From Pontibacter vulgaris (GTDB taxonomy: Bacteria; Bacteroidota; Bacteroidia; Cytophagales; Hymenobacteraceae), in NCBI RefSeq assembly GCF_022758145.1, contig NZ_JAJVDH010000003.1, forward strand, positions 372,001 through 436,000: DNA of 64,000 nucleotides, written 5' to 3'. The position numbers and the translations under genes were made by a program. Position 1 is the first letter of the stretch, and the number at the start of each line of letters is the position of its first letter. Positions 9,581 to 18,556 of the stretch are shown piece after piece. The notes under the pieces are model-generated. The model did no database searches and was not told where the DNA came from. It worked only from the letters and a program-made list of their open reading frames with translations.

Positions 9581-9895
9581 ATGACGAATGTAAGTTCCTT
9601 AGAAGTTAGAATAGAAAAGAAGAAATTGGAAAGGGCGGCTTATGTGCTTAAGTGTGTGGCCCACCCTGTCCGCATCAGCATCATTGATCTTTTGGAACAA
9701 CGCACCCGCTTAACTGTAAGCGAGTTGCAGGAAGTACTTAAAATAGAACAGTCGTTGCTATCGCACCACCTCACCAATATGCGCGATAAAGGTGTGGTAA
9801 ATACGCAGCGTGAAGGCAAAAATGTGTACTACTTCCTGACCGATGTTTCCATTACTAATATTATTGACTGTATAAATGGCTGCAAAGTATTTTAA
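9581..9895 (+). CDS. ArsR-family winged-helix regulator, probable sulfur-responsive repressor
   Basis: This is a 104-residue single-domain protein. The ArsR winged-helix fold is evident: the VAHPVRISIIDLLE helix, the LTVSELQEVLKIEQSLLSHHLTNMRDKGVV helix-turn-helix, and the EGKNVYYFL wing. Cysteines occur at 25, 97 and 101 (KCVAHP and DCINGCKVF). A Cys near the N-terminus plus Cys near the C-terminus could form a disulfide or persulfide switch as in SqrR/BigR-type repressors, but the N-terminal Cys is in a different helix position, so the sensing chemistry is inferred. It sits directly behind a perfect inverted repeat and in front of the rhodanese and persulfide dioxygenase genes, which are its likely targets. 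Confidence 0.85.
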   Translation: MTNVSSLEVRIEKKKLERAAYVLKCVAHPVRISIIDLLEQRTRLTVSELQEVLKIEQSLLSHHLTNMRDKGVVNTQREGKNVYYFLTDVSITNIIDCINGCKVF

Positions 9896-9932
9896 GCAGC
9901 AGCTTTATACTTTCGGGGTTTCAATTTTATAC

Positions 9933-9962
9933 TTTGGAATCATACTAATTGATTTAAATTTG
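9933..9962 (+). promoter_or_regulatory. Candidate promoter for the rhodanese/CstB-like pair
   Basis: TTTG at 9933-9936 and TAAATTTG at 9955-9962 are separated by 18 nt, matching the Bacteroidota -33 TTG / -7 TAnnTTTG arrangement. The pair is 70 nt upstream of the rhodanese ATG. Confidence 0.5.
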
Positions 9963-10032
9963 TAGCAGAGCCGGTAAGCACCAGTTAGCTTTTCGTAAAA
10001 TAAATGAGGCTTTTCACTTAAAAAATATACCT

Positions 10033-10440
10033 ATGAAAACAGTATTCGCAGCTGTAGCAGTAATTACGCTGATGAGTTGCTCAGCACCTCAGCAACAAGG
10101 CACTGCCGAGGTAAAACGCCTGAGCGCAACCGAGTATAAAGACCAGCACGCAAACGAGAAAAAAGCGGTTTTAGTGGATGTGCGTACGCCGCAGGAGTAT
10201 GCTGCAGGCCATGTTACAAATGCCAAAAACTCCGATTTTCTAAGCGGCCAGTTCGCCACAGAAATGAAAGGCTGGGATAAAAATAAAACCTATTACCTGT
10301 ACTGTGCCAGTGGCAACCGCAGCGGTAAAGCAGCCAAACTAATGCAGGAAGCCGGCTTTAAAAAAGTATACAACATTGGTGGTTTTAAGGACCTTAAAAA
10401 CACCGGCCTGCCAACTGCCGACAGCACGCAGCAGAAATAA
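10033..10440 (+). CDS. Rhodanese-domain lipoprotein
   Basis: This 135-residue protein has a lipobox (LMSC, Cys16), so it is predicted to be lipid-anchored facing the periplasm. One rhodanese domain follows: VLVDVRTPQEYAAGHV and the active-site loop CASGNRS with catalytic Cys91. Rhodaneses move sulfane sulfur between thiols. Its place directly before the persulfide dioxygenase fusion (30-nt gap, same strand) suggests it handles sulfane sulfur arriving in the periplasm. Length and domain composition are normal for the family. Confidence 0.9.
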   Translation: MKTVFAAVAVITLMSCSAPQQQGTAEVKRLSATEYKDQHANEKKAVLVDVRTPQEYAAGHVTNAKNSDFLSGQFATEMKGWDKNKTYYLYCASGNRSGKAAKLMQEAGFKKVYNIGGFKDLKNTGLPTADSTQQK

Positions 10441-10470
10441 CAAACGCCTTATCTATTTCAAAATAAGACC

Positions 10471-11814
10471 ATGATAATTGAACAGTTTTATGACAAAGGC
10501 CTGGCCCACGCCAGCTATGCTATTGTTAGCGAAGGTAAAATGGCTTTGGTTGATCCGGCTCGCGATCCGCAGCCATACTATGAATTTGCCAAAGATAACA
10601 ATGCTGATATTGTAGCTATTTTTGAGACGCACCCGCATGCAGATTTTGTAAGCTCTCACCTGGAAATAGCCCGCAAAACCGGGGCCAGCATTTACGTGAG
10701 CAAGCTGCTGGGTGCCGATTATGAACATAAAACGTTTGATGATGGCGATGAACTAAAGTTGGGAAAACTAACCCTTCGTGCGCTAAATACGCCTGGACAT
10801 TCGCCTGATAGCGTAACTATACTTTTACTGGATGAGCACGGCAAACAACACGCGGCTTTTACCGGCGATGCACTGTTTGTAGGCGATGTAGGCCGCCCGG
10901 ACCTGCGCGAAAATGTTGGCAACATGACGGCCAAACGCGAAGAACTGGCAAAGCAGATGTACCAGACCACAAACAACGTTTTCAAGAAGCTGAATGAAGA
11001 TGTGCTGGTATACCCTGCGCACGGTGCCGGATCTTTGTGCGGTAAAAACCTGAGCTCTGATACCTACTCTACCATAGGCCGTGAAAAGAGCACGAACTAT
11101 GCGCTGCAGGATATGAGCGAAGCCGATTTCGTAAAAACCCTGCTCGAAGACCAGCCATTTATACCGAAATATTTTGGCCACGATGTTACCATGAACAAAG
11201 CCGGGGCTGCCGGTTTTGAAGAAAGTATAAAAGCAGTGCCGCACCTTGATAGCAACTCAAAGCTCGAAGAAGGTATACTTATTGTTGATACGCGCCCTCA
11301 GGCAAAGTATAAACAAGGCCATTTGCCTAACAGCATAAACATACAGGAGGGCGGCAAATTCGAAACCTGGCTGGGAAGTATAGTTGGCCCGAACGAGAAA
11401 TTTTACCTGATAGCCGAAAACGCAGATGTACTCAATTCAGTGATCCGTAAATCGGCTAAAATTGGGTATGAAGGCAATATTAAAGGAGCGTTGCTACCTC
11501 CAGCCGTTTTACCACAAACAAGCGCGCAAACCAACCTCGACGACTTCACCTCAAATCCTGATAAGTATACCATCGTGGATATTCGTAACACAGGAGAAGT
11601 TAAAGCCGGAAAAATTTTCGAAAATGCCATTACCATACCTTTACCGGAACTGCGCGAACGTAAAAACGAGATACCGCAGGATAAGCCGGTAATGGTACAT
11701 TGTGCAGCCGGCTATCGCTCGGCGGCCGGGCAAAGTATACTTGAAGAAGTGTTCAAAACTAAAGTATACGATCTCAGCGATGCCATTACCACTTTCGCAC
11801 AGGTTACCCATTAA
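10471..11814 (+). CDS. CstB-like persulfide dioxygenase/rhodanese fusion
   Basis: This 447-residue protein has three domains. Residues 1-250 form a metallo-beta-lactamase-fold persulfide dioxygenase with TH54PH56AD58FVSSH, NTPGHSPDS, FTGDALFVGDVGR and YPAHGAGS. Residues about 260-355 are a rhodanese-like domain (VDTRPQAKYKQGH) whose active-site loop reads AEN and lacks Cys. Residues about 360-447 are a second rhodanese domain with an intact loop VHC411AAGYRS. The same order, a dioxygenase followed by an inactive and then an active rhodanese, and nearly the same length are known for Staphylococcus CstB, which turns persulfides into thiosulfate. It is cytoplasmic, has no signal peptide, and likely shares a transcript with the rhodanese lipoprotein. 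Confidence 0.9.
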   Translation: MIIEQFYDKGLAHASYAIVSEGKMALVDPARDPQPYYEFAKDNNADIVAIFETHPHADFVSSHLEIARKTGASIYVSKLLGADYEHKTFDDGDELKLGKLTLRALNTPGHSPDSVTILLLDEHGKQHAAFTGDALFVGDVGRPDLRENVGNMTAKREELAKQMYQTTNNVFKKLNEDVLVYPAHGAGSLCGKNLSSDTYSTIGREKSTNYALQDMSEADFVKTLLEDQPFIPKYFGHDVTMNKAGAAGFEESIKAVPHLDSNSKLEEGILIVDTRPQAKYKQGHLPNSINIQEGGKFETWLGSIVGPNEKFYLIAENADVLNSVIRKSAKIGYEGNIKGALLPPAVLPQTSAQTNLDDFTSNPDKYTIVDIRNTGEVKAGKIFENAITIPLPELRERKNEIPQDKPVMVHCAAGYRSAAGQSILEEVFKTKVYDLSDAITTFAQVTH

Positions 11815-11822
11815 TATCACAG

Positions 11823-11853
11823 GAACCCGCTTAAAAGCGGGTTCTTTTTTTTA
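11823..11853 (+). terminator. Terminator of the sulfur cluster
   Basis: GAACCCGCTT/AAGCGGGTTC forms a perfect 10-bp stem with a 2-nt loop followed by nine T residues, 8 nt after the stop codon of the CstB-like gene. Confidence 0.92.
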
Positions 11854-11978
11854 TTGGAAGCGGTTTAAATTCAGGCCTTTCCGGTAAATCAGGTATGAAT
11901 ATAAATGACGCTTTTCACTAAAAATTCCTTATCTTTACTAAAGATATTGGTCGTTTATATTTCCACTTTTTCCACCCG

Positions 11979-12386
11979 ATGCCATTTAAAACAACTTACG
12001 AGTCTGATTTTTATAAAATCGAGGTAGACCAGGAAAATGATCTGCTGCGGGCTGAGTGGTTAAGGTCTGTAAACAGAGAAGAAATGATTACCGGTGGCAC
12101 AAAACTGTACGAATCATTAAGAGATTACAGTATTACGAAGGCCATTGCAAACGCCCAGCGCTTAGAAGCTTTCGACACGGCTACAAAAGAATGGATGTCC
12201 AATAACTTTTACACGCTTTTATCTCAAACCCCGCTTCAAAAACTGGCCCGGATTCTCCCGGAGAGTCTGTTTCCCAAACTTACTTTAGAGGCGGTAGCTA
12301 CAAGAGCCGATGCACAGAACATCAATAAATTTATCTATAAGAACTTTTTAAACGAACAGGAAGCCCTGGACTGGATTAACGAGTAA
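11979..12386 (+). CDS. STAS-like domain protein of unknown function
   Basis: This 135-residue cytoplasmic protein has no signal or membrane segment. The pattern of an N-terminal strand pair (FYKIEVDQENDLLRAEWLRSV), an amphipathic helix and a Trp-containing stretch (DTATKEWMSNNFYTLLSQ) resembles the STAS/SpoIIAA-like single-domain proteins common in Cytophagales. I do not recognise a specific family and no catalytic residues are evident. It stands between a strong terminator and sbcD, with its own 160-nt leader. Confidence 0.6.
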   Translation: MPFKTTYESDFYKIEVDQENDLLRAEWLRSVNREEMITGGTKLYESLRDYSITKAIANAQRLEAFDTATKEWMSNNFYTLLSQTPLQKLARILPESLFPKLTLEAVATRADAQNINKFIYKNFLNEQEALDWINE

Positions 12387-12542
12387 TTTACTTTAACACG
12401 CTTCATTTATTTCCTGTTACCCGCCCTGCTTTATACATAGCAATTAAGCTATACTTCCCTCTCAAAAAAGTTATATAACTAATTTGCAGTATAGGTATAC
12501 ATTAATGTAACTTAGTGCTGTAAAGGAGAAAGGAATTGGGCT

Positions 12543-13772
12543 ATGCGCGTACTACACACTTCAGACTGGCATCTGGGCCAGCGATTAGTTAACCTCGAAC
12601 GTACCGAAGAGCACCAGCATTTCCTGGACTGGCTCCTGCAAACCATTGAAAACGAGCAGGTAGAGGTACTGCTAATGGCGGGCGATGTATTTGACACCGG
12701 CGCGCCTTCCAACACGGCACTAAAACAATACTATAACTTCCTGACCAAAGTATGCGCAACCTGCTGCCGCCATATCATATTTACAGGTGGTAACCACGAT
12801 TCTGTGTCTACGCTGAATGCACCCAAGGAATTACTGGAGTGCTTTAACATAAAAGTAATAGGCGGCGCCACAACCGACCCGCTGGATGAACTGATCGAAC
12901 TACGCAATAAGCAGGGGGAGCTGGAACTGGTTGTATGTGCCGTACCTTTCCTTCGCGACCGCGACATTCGCCTTTCTGTTCCGGGCGAGAGTTACGAGGA
13001 ACGCGAGCAGCGGCTGAAGCAGGGCATTTCTGCCCATTATGCCGCTTTTGTGCCGCATGTGCAGCAATATAAACAGCAACGTATACCTGTTGTGGCCATG
13101 GGTCATTTGTTTGCCGCCGGTGGTTCGGCCTCCGATAGCGAGAAAGAAATACATGTGGGCAACCTGGGCCAGATCGGAGCCGACCAGTTCCCGAAGGAGT
13201 TTGATTATGTAGCGCTCGGCCACCTGCACCGTCCGCAAAAAGTAAACAACACTAACCACATTCGTTACTCCGGCTCTCCTATTCCGCTGAGTTTTAGCGA
13301 GGTTACCGACAAGAAAGTTGTTTTTATACTTGACTTTGAAGCGGGCAAACTAACTGACCTGCGCGAACTGGAAATCCCGGTTTGCCGCAAACTGGTGCGC
13401 TTTAAGGGTGCATTAGAGAAAGTTAAACAGCAGCTTGCTGTGTATGATAACAGCAGTTATACGTTGCCGGCCTGGGCCGAATTGCAGGTAGAGCTCGACG
13501 TGCCCCTACCCGATCTGAACCAGCAACTTGAGGAAGTGCTGCAACTCAAAAAAGACGAACTGCACCTGCTCATTCACCGCCCGCCAATTATTAAAGCGGC
13601 TAGGCAATCGCTGGAACAACAGGTGCAGCAGGAGGTTGATCTTCATACTTTAGCCGAGAAAGACGTGTTCCTGAAACGTTGCGAAATCGCTTTCCCGGAG
13701 AGTGACCATACCGAACTAATAACTACTTTTTCAGAGCTGCTGGAGCTGATGCGACAGGAAGTGGAAAGTTAG
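12543..13772 (+). CDS. sbcD: Exonuclease SbcD (Mre11-like nuclease subunit)
   Basis: This 409-residue protein has the calcineurin-like phosphoesterase motifs of SbcD/Mre11: HTSDWHLGQ at residue 4, MAGDVFDTG (about 41), FTGGNHDS (about 80), VAMGHLFAAG (about 186) and ALGHLHRPQ (about 225). A C-terminal capping and coiled region binds SbcC. With SbcC it forms the SbcCD complex that opens hairpins and cleaves DNA ends. The ATG at 12543 is preceded by AAAGGAGAAAGGAA, a possible strong ribosome site. sbcC follows on the same strand after 131 nt; the gap carries a copy of a short dispersed repeat. Confidence 0.96.
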   Translation: MRVLHTSDWHLGQRLVNLERTEEHQHFLDWLLQTIENEQVEVLLMAGDVFDTGAPSNTALKQYYNFLTKVCATCCRHIIFTGGNHDSVSTLNAPKELLECFNIKVIGGATTDPLDELIELRNKQGELELVVCAVPFLRDRDIRLSVPGESYEEREQRLKQGISAHYAAFVPHVQQYKQQRIPVVAMGHLFAAGGSASDSEKEIHVGNLGQIGADQFPKEFDYVALGHLHRPQKVNNTNHIRYSGSPIPLSFSEVTDKKVVFILDFEAGKLTDLRELEIPVCRKLVRFKGALEKVKQQLAVYDNSSYTLPAWAELQVELDVPLPDLNQQLEEVLQLKKDELHLLIHRPPIIKAARQSLEQQVQQEVDLHTLAEKDVFLKRCEIAFPESDHTELITTFSELLELMRQEVES

Positions 13773-13812
13773 CAGACCTCGCAGCGTGCGCAGCTCCTGC
13801 GAGCGTCTTATG
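13773..13812 (-). repeat. Dispersed repeat B, copy 1
   Basis: This 40-nt segment, read on the minus strand, matches 57256-57295 with one difference (GCACGCTGCGAGG versus GCACGTTGCGAGG). It begins directly after the sbcD stop codon. The repeat is GC-rich, has internal dyad symmetry (GCTCGCAGGAGC) and no coding capacity. Confidence 0.85.
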
Positions 13813-13903
13813 GTAGTGTTAACTGTTAAAGTAGGCCTTCCTCTAATTTATAGTACAATAAAAAAGTTTTGCTACTTGAGTCAAACGTCTTAAGTCTGAA
13901 ATA

Positions 13904-16900
13904 ATGAAAATCCTTGCTGTACGCTTCCAGAACCTGAACTCACTGAAAGGTGAGCACGAGATCCGTTTCGACCAGAGCCCACTGGCAGATGCCGGTTTGT
14001 TTGCCATTACCGGGCCTACAGGTGCCGGAAAAACCACTATTCTGGATGCGATTACGGTTGGCCTTTATGGTTTAGTACACCGCCACAGCACTAATAAACC
14101 GCTGGAGCTGATGACGCGCCATACTGCCGAGTCGTATGCTGAAGTGGAGTTTGAAGCAAATGGCAAAGTATACCGCAGCAAATGGCAGATACGGAGGAGC
14201 CGCGGCAAAGCGGATGGTAAAATTCAGGCGGTGCACATGGATCTGTTCGATTGTGAAGAGAATACTTTCTTCGACCTGAAGCCTAGTCAGGTGCCCGAAA
14301 AAATTGCCGAGATCTGCGGCTTGGATTATAACCAGTTCCTGCGTTCTGTGATGCTCTCGCAGGGCGATTTTGCACGCTTCCTGAAAGCCGACCCAAATGA
14401 GCGCAGCAGCTTACTAGAGAAAATTACCGATACCGGCATCTACTCTGAAATATCAAAATTTGCTTTTGAGAAAGCCAAAGAAGAACGCCTGAAAAAAGAA
14501 GAACTGGAGCGCCGCTTACAGGATAGCAAACTTTTACCCGAAGAGCAGCGCCAGAGCTACGCGCAAAGTATAACAGAGCTTATTGCACAGGAAACTATAC
14601 TTGATCAGGAAGCCAAAAAATTACAGGAACAAGTTCAGTGGTTGCAACAGGTACAGCAATTAGAGGTCCGGTCGCAGCAACACCAGCATTCGCTGCAGGT
14701 ACAGGAGCAAAAACTGGAAAGCCTGCAACCCGATTTTGCAAAACTACAGCAACACGAACAAGCCCGCCAGTACGAAGGCCAGCTCACACGTATTGAGGTA
14801 GCCAACGGTCAGCTCGTGCAAGTACAAACCCAACTTGATTCACTGGTTAAACGACTGCCGGTACTGGAAGCAGAGGTGGAACTGAGCGGCAGCATTGCCT
14901 ACGAAGCCGGAAAAGCGCAGCAGCAACAGGAAGAAAAGGTACAGCAGCTTGAGCCGGTATTAACGCAGGTAACTCAGCTCGATCATCAGTTGCAAACCAT
15001 CCGGGACACCTACCAGAAGGATAAAACCGTTTATGTGTCGTTTGAAGAGGTACTTAAGCAGGAGCAAAACCAACTGCAAACAAACCAGCAGGAACTGGAT
15101 AAACTTACCGCTGAAGCTACAAGTATAAAAAACTGGCTTTCAGAAAACATGCAACTGCAGAATCTGCGGGAGCATTTGCCTGAGTTTCGCCAGACCCTGC
15201 GCGATCTGCAGGAGGTGGAACAACGCATAAATCGCAACCGGCAGGAGCAGCAGGACCTGCAAACTCAACTTCAGCACGAAGCTACCCAACGTGCACAACA
15301 AAGTATAAAACTGGAGCAGGTTGAGGCGCAGCAACAAATTTTCTCAGCTCAGAAACAAGAGAAACTTACAAAGCTGCAAACTATACTTGCCGATAAAACC
15401 ATAGATGAGCTGGAGCAGTCGGCGCAGCAGCAACCGCTGTTAGTAGCCCGTTTCGAAAAGCTTTTGGAACTGGCAAAATTACATGCTGCCCAACTTCAAA
15501 AATCAGAAGAAATAACCCGGCAACTAGCGCAGTACGAGCAGCAAGCCAACGAACAAAGTATAAACCTGGAGGCAACGCAATTAAAGTATAATGCAGCTTC
15601 AGAGCGCCTTACAGATCTGCAAAAACTGGTACAACTGCAACAGCAGATACAAAAGTATGAAGCCGACCGCCATAGCCTGGAATCTGAAAAACCATGCCCG
15701 CTATGCGGCTCAGAGCACCATCCGTTTGTGGAAGGCAATTATACTATAAACCTGCCGGAGGAGGTGCAGAAGCGCGACCAGCAACAGGCGCTGGTAACAG
15801 AGTTACAGCAAAGTATAAATACACAGCAACTACAACTTAACACGTTGCAGCAAAAAACCCAGGTTGCCATAAACGCCAAAGCCGAAACTGAAGCCGAGAT
15901 AAACAGGCTTAACCAAGCTTTTGCAGCCACCACCCCTGATGCAAGTATAACCATAGCGGGTATTTCTGAATTAGAACAACTGATTCAAACACATCAGGCA
16001 GCCATGAGCCAGTTGCAGCACACACTTACTGATGCCAGAGCTATAAGCCGCGAACTGGAAAGTATAAACCAGCAAACACAACAGCACCGCGAGTCGCAGC
16101 TACAATTACAATCAGAACTAAACCAGCTGGCGCATTCAGAAAGACATTTGCAGGTACAACTCCAGAAACTGCAAACTATACTTACCGATGAGCAGGAACA
16201 GCAGCAGGCACATACCCAAATGGCCGAATCTTTCGCAGCTACCTTTGGCCTGAAGTATACACTGGAAAACCGTGCCCATTTGCAGCAAACATTGGAGCAA
16301 CGGGCCACCGAATATCTACAAAAGCAGCAGGCACTTGATGCTAAACGGGAGAAGTATATTGAGCTGAAAGAACTGGTTAAAAACCTGGCCGCCAATGTAC
16401 AGGAAAAACAGCTGGAATTAAAGAACCGACAGGATGAGCTGAAGGGAAAACACAACCAGCTAACACAACTGAAAGCTGAACGTGTGCAGCTTTTCGGTGA
16501 TAAAGACCCGCAACAGGAGCGCCAACTGGCACAGCAGGAACTGAAAGCCCGCGCTACGCAGGCCGAAGAAGCACGGGCTGCACACCAGCAAAAGCAACTG
16601 GAACTGCGCGAAACCCGCCAACGCCAGCAGGAATGTGAGCAAACGCATCAGCAAAATAAATCCGTGCTGGATGAGCTGCGCGATGGGCTGCTGCGTGTGC
16701 TGCAACAGCAAGGCATCGAAACAATAGAAACCCTGAGCCAGATGTTGCTGCACCGCGATGAAGCCGACCGGCTGGCTAACCTGAAAGCACAGACAGAAAA
16801 ACACCTGACCGAGCTCCGCCGCTCCTTTACCGATATTCAGCATGAGCTAAGTGCGGCAAAAGCAAAAAACCTGACAGAAGAAAGTACAGACCAATTACAT

Positions 16901-17551
16901 ACTTTATACTTAGAGAAAACCCAACAGCAACGCGAGCTTATTGCCACCCGAGCCCGCTACGAGCAGCTACTGGAGCAGGACAAACAACAACGCGAAAAAA
17001 ACCAGGAGCTAGCCGAACAATTAAAAATACAGCAATTGGCATGCAACCGCTGGAACCAGCTCGCTGACCTGATCGGCTCTGCTGATGGTAACAAATTCAG
17101 CCGTTTTGCACAGGGGCTGACACTGGCAAGATTAGTGGAACTGGCTAACCGCCACCTGCAAAAACTCAACGACCGTTACCAGATACTAAAGTCATCGGAT
17201 GAAGACCTGGAACTGCTGATTGTTGACACCTACCAGGCGGAAGCTATCAGGCCGATGAACACCTTATCGGGTGGCGAAAGCTTCCTGGTAAGCCTGGCGC
17301 TTGCGCTGGGCCTTTCAGACCTGGCTGGTCGTCGTACCCAGATCAATTCTCTTTTTATAGACGAAGGCTTTGGCACCCTGGACGCCGACACGCTGGATGC
17401 AGCAATTTCCACCTTAGAAAACCTGCAGGCCAGCGGCAAAATGATCGGTATTATATCGCACGTAGAAGCCCTGAAAGAACGCATAAGCACACAAATTAAA
17501 GTACAGAAACAACACGGCGGCGTAAGTAAAGTAGAAGTAGTGGGCTGGTAA
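13904..17551 (+). CDS. sbcC: Exonuclease SbcC (Rad50-like ATPase subunit)
   Basis: The 1215-residue protein has the full SMC-like layout. Walker A G37PTGAGKT44 is followed by the FLRSVMLSQGDFARFL motif. A very long Gln-rich coiled coil (about 185-590) leads to the zinc hook C598PLC601, and a second coiled coil (about 610-1090) returns to the head. The ABC signature LSGGESFLVSLALALGLS and Walker B SLFIDEGFGTLD are near residues 1120-1160. It powers the SbcCD nuclease. The gene contains 15 AAGTATA/TATACTT heptamers. Seven of its eight Ser-Ile pairs are written AGT-ATA with a preceding A, which is the clearest coding example of the window-wide motif. Confidence 0.96.
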   Translation: MKILAVRFQNLNSLKGEHEIRFDQSPLADAGLFAITGPTGAGKTTILDAITVGLYGLVHRHSTNKPLELMTRHTAESYAEVEFEANGKVYRSKWQIRRSRGKADGKIQAVHMDLFDCEENTFFDLKPSQVPEKIAEICGLDYNQFLRSVMLSQGDFARFLKADPNERSSLLEKITDTGIYSEISKFAFEKAKEERLKKEELERRLQDSKLLPEEQRQSYAQSITELIAQETILDQEAKKLQEQVQWLQQVQQLEVRSQQHQHSLQVQEQKLESLQPDFAKLQQHEQARQYEGQLTRIEVANGQLVQVQTQLDSLVKRLPVLEAEVELSGSIAYEAGKAQQQQEEKVQQLEPVLTQVTQLDHQLQTIRDTYQKDKTVYVSFEEVLKQEQNQLQTNQQELDKLTAEATSIKNWLSENMQLQNLREHLPEFRQTLRDLQEVEQRINRNRQEQQDLQTQLQHEATQRAQQSIKLEQVEAQQQIFSAQKQEKLTKLQTILADKTIDELEQSAQQQPLLVARFEKLLELAKLHAAQLQKSEEITRQLAQYEQQANEQSINLEATQLKYNAASERLTDLQKLVQLQQQIQKYEADRHSLESEKPCPLCGSEHHPFVEGNYTINLPEEVQKRDQQQALVTELQQSINTQQLQLNTLQQKTQVAINAKAETEAEINRLNQAFAATTPDASITIAGISELEQLIQTHQAAMSQLQHTLTDARAISRELESINQQTQQHRESQLQLQSELNQLAHSERHLQVQLQKLQTILTDEQEQQQAHTQMAESFAATFGLKYTLENRAHLQQTLEQRATEYLQKQQALDAKREKYIELKELVKNLAANVQEKQLELKNRQDELKGKHNQLTQLKAERVQLFGDKDPQQERQLAQQELKARATQAEEARAAHQQKQLELRETRQRQQECEQTHQQNKSVLDELRDGLLRVLQQQGIETIETLSQMLLHRDEADRLANLKAQTEKHLTELRRSFTDIQHELSAAKAKNLTEESTDQLHTLYLEKTQQQRELIATRARYEQLLEQDKQQREKNQELAEQLKIQQLACNRWNQLADLIGSADGNKFSRFAQGLTLARLVELANRHLQKLNDRYQILKSSDEDLELLIVDTYQAEAIRPMNTLSGGESFLVSLALALGLSDLAGRRTQINSLFIDEGFGTLDADTLDAAISTLENLQASGKMIGIISHVEALKERISTQIKVQKQHGGVSKVEVVGW

Positions 17552-17617
17552 ACTTAATGCCATATTTCTTGCCTGTTTTTTTACTTATACCTGGCATAAG
17601 TGCTTCGGTTTAAAGTA

Positions 17618-17625
17618 TAGCTTTG
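17618..17625 (+). promoter_or_regulatory. Candidate -7 promoter element (TAGCTTTG)
   Basis: TAGCTTTG fits TAnnTTTG and lies 54 nt before the nuclease lipoprotein ATG. No clear -33 TTG is present, so confidence is low. Confidence 0.35.
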
Positions 17626-17678
17626 TACTGTTGCATTCACTTTTTGCAAATTACGTATCTGTGAGTAAGTATAAATTT

Positions 17679-18512
17679 ATGAGACGATTTAACCAGCATC
17701 TGCTACTACTGCTTGCATTTGGTTTCTGTTTTTCCTGCAACCAGAGCGAAGACCGGCGCAAAGCACAGGATGAATTCCGTCAACGCCAGAAAGAAATTCA
17801 GAAAGAGGCGCAACAGGAACAACCCGCCCCACCAACAGCCCAGACAGCCGAACCCGCAGCTCCGGAAGAAACTCCCATCCGGAAGCCAACAACCACAGCT
17901 GGCGACAAAGTTATAGCGGTAAAAGATGGCGATACCATAGACCTGCTGCGCAATGGGCAAACTATAAAAGTGCGCCTTTTCGGGGTAGATTGCCCTGAAA
18001 AAGCACAGGCTTTCGGTCAAAAGGCAAAGCAGTTTACCTCCGACCTTATATTTGGTAAAAACGTGCAGCTGATTGCCCACAACACCGACCGCTACGGCCG
18101 CACGGTAGGCACCATTATACTTCCGGATGGCCGCAGTTTGAACGAAGAACTGGTACGTGAAGGCTATGCCTGGCACTACAAAGCCTACTCAAACGATACG
18201 AAGCTAGCCAACCTGGAAGCCGATGCCCGCCGGTTTAAGCGCGGCCTGTGGCAGGATGTAAACCCAACGCCGCCCTGGGAGTTCCGGAAAGAAAAACGTA
18301 CCGGCACAGCAGGCAAAACAGTTGCCAACTTACCCAAAGGTGCTGATAAAAGAGAAGTATATATTTGCAACAGCACCGGTTCGGGCGTATACCATTTCAG
18401 CAAAAATTGTTCGGTACTGAAGCGCTGCAAAGAAGAAACCCTGACAATAACCGAAGCAGTAGCCATACGCGATTATGGCCGCCGTGCAGATAGGACCTGT
18501 AGCGCACAATAA
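17679..18512 (+). CDS. Thermonuclease-family (SNase) lipoprotein with Cys-rich C-terminal domain
   Basis: The protein has 277 residues from the ATG at 17679; a longer frame beginning at a TTG (17631) would place the signal peptide internally and is rejected. A lipobox (FCFSC) is followed by a Gln/Pro/Glu-rich linker and a staphylococcal-nuclease domain with the expected catalytic pattern: VKDGDTIDL, VRLFGVDCPEKAQ and DRYGRTVG (Asp, Arg, Asp/Glu and second Arg all present). The last 50 residues form a separate Cys-rich module (YIC...YHFSKNCSVLKRC...YGRR...TC) that recurs in the next gene. It is likely an anchored periplasmic or surface nuclease. The neighbouring SbcCD genes are probably coincidental. 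Confidence 0.88.
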   Translation: MRRFNQHLLLLLAFGFCFSCNQSEDRRKAQDEFRQRQKEIQKEAQQEQPAPPTAQTAEPAAPEETPIRKPTTTAGDKVIAVKDGDTIDLLRNGQTIKVRLFGVDCPEKAQAFGQKAKQFTSDLIFGKNVQLIAHNTDRYGRTVGTIILPDGRSLNEELVREGYAWHYKAYSNDTKLANLEADARRFKRGLWQDVNPTPPWEFRKEKRTGTAGKTVANLPKGADKREVYICNSTGSGVYHFSKNCSVLKRCKEETLTITEAVAIRDYGRRADRTCSAQ

Positions 18513-18556
18513 GTAAAAATGATTATCTTGTAAAAGAAAATCATCCTGCCTTATTT

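Noticed and set aside
13773..13812. Repeat B as an attachment site or CRISPR unit
   Set aside because: There are only two single copies, 43 kb apart, with no spacers, integrase or cas genes.
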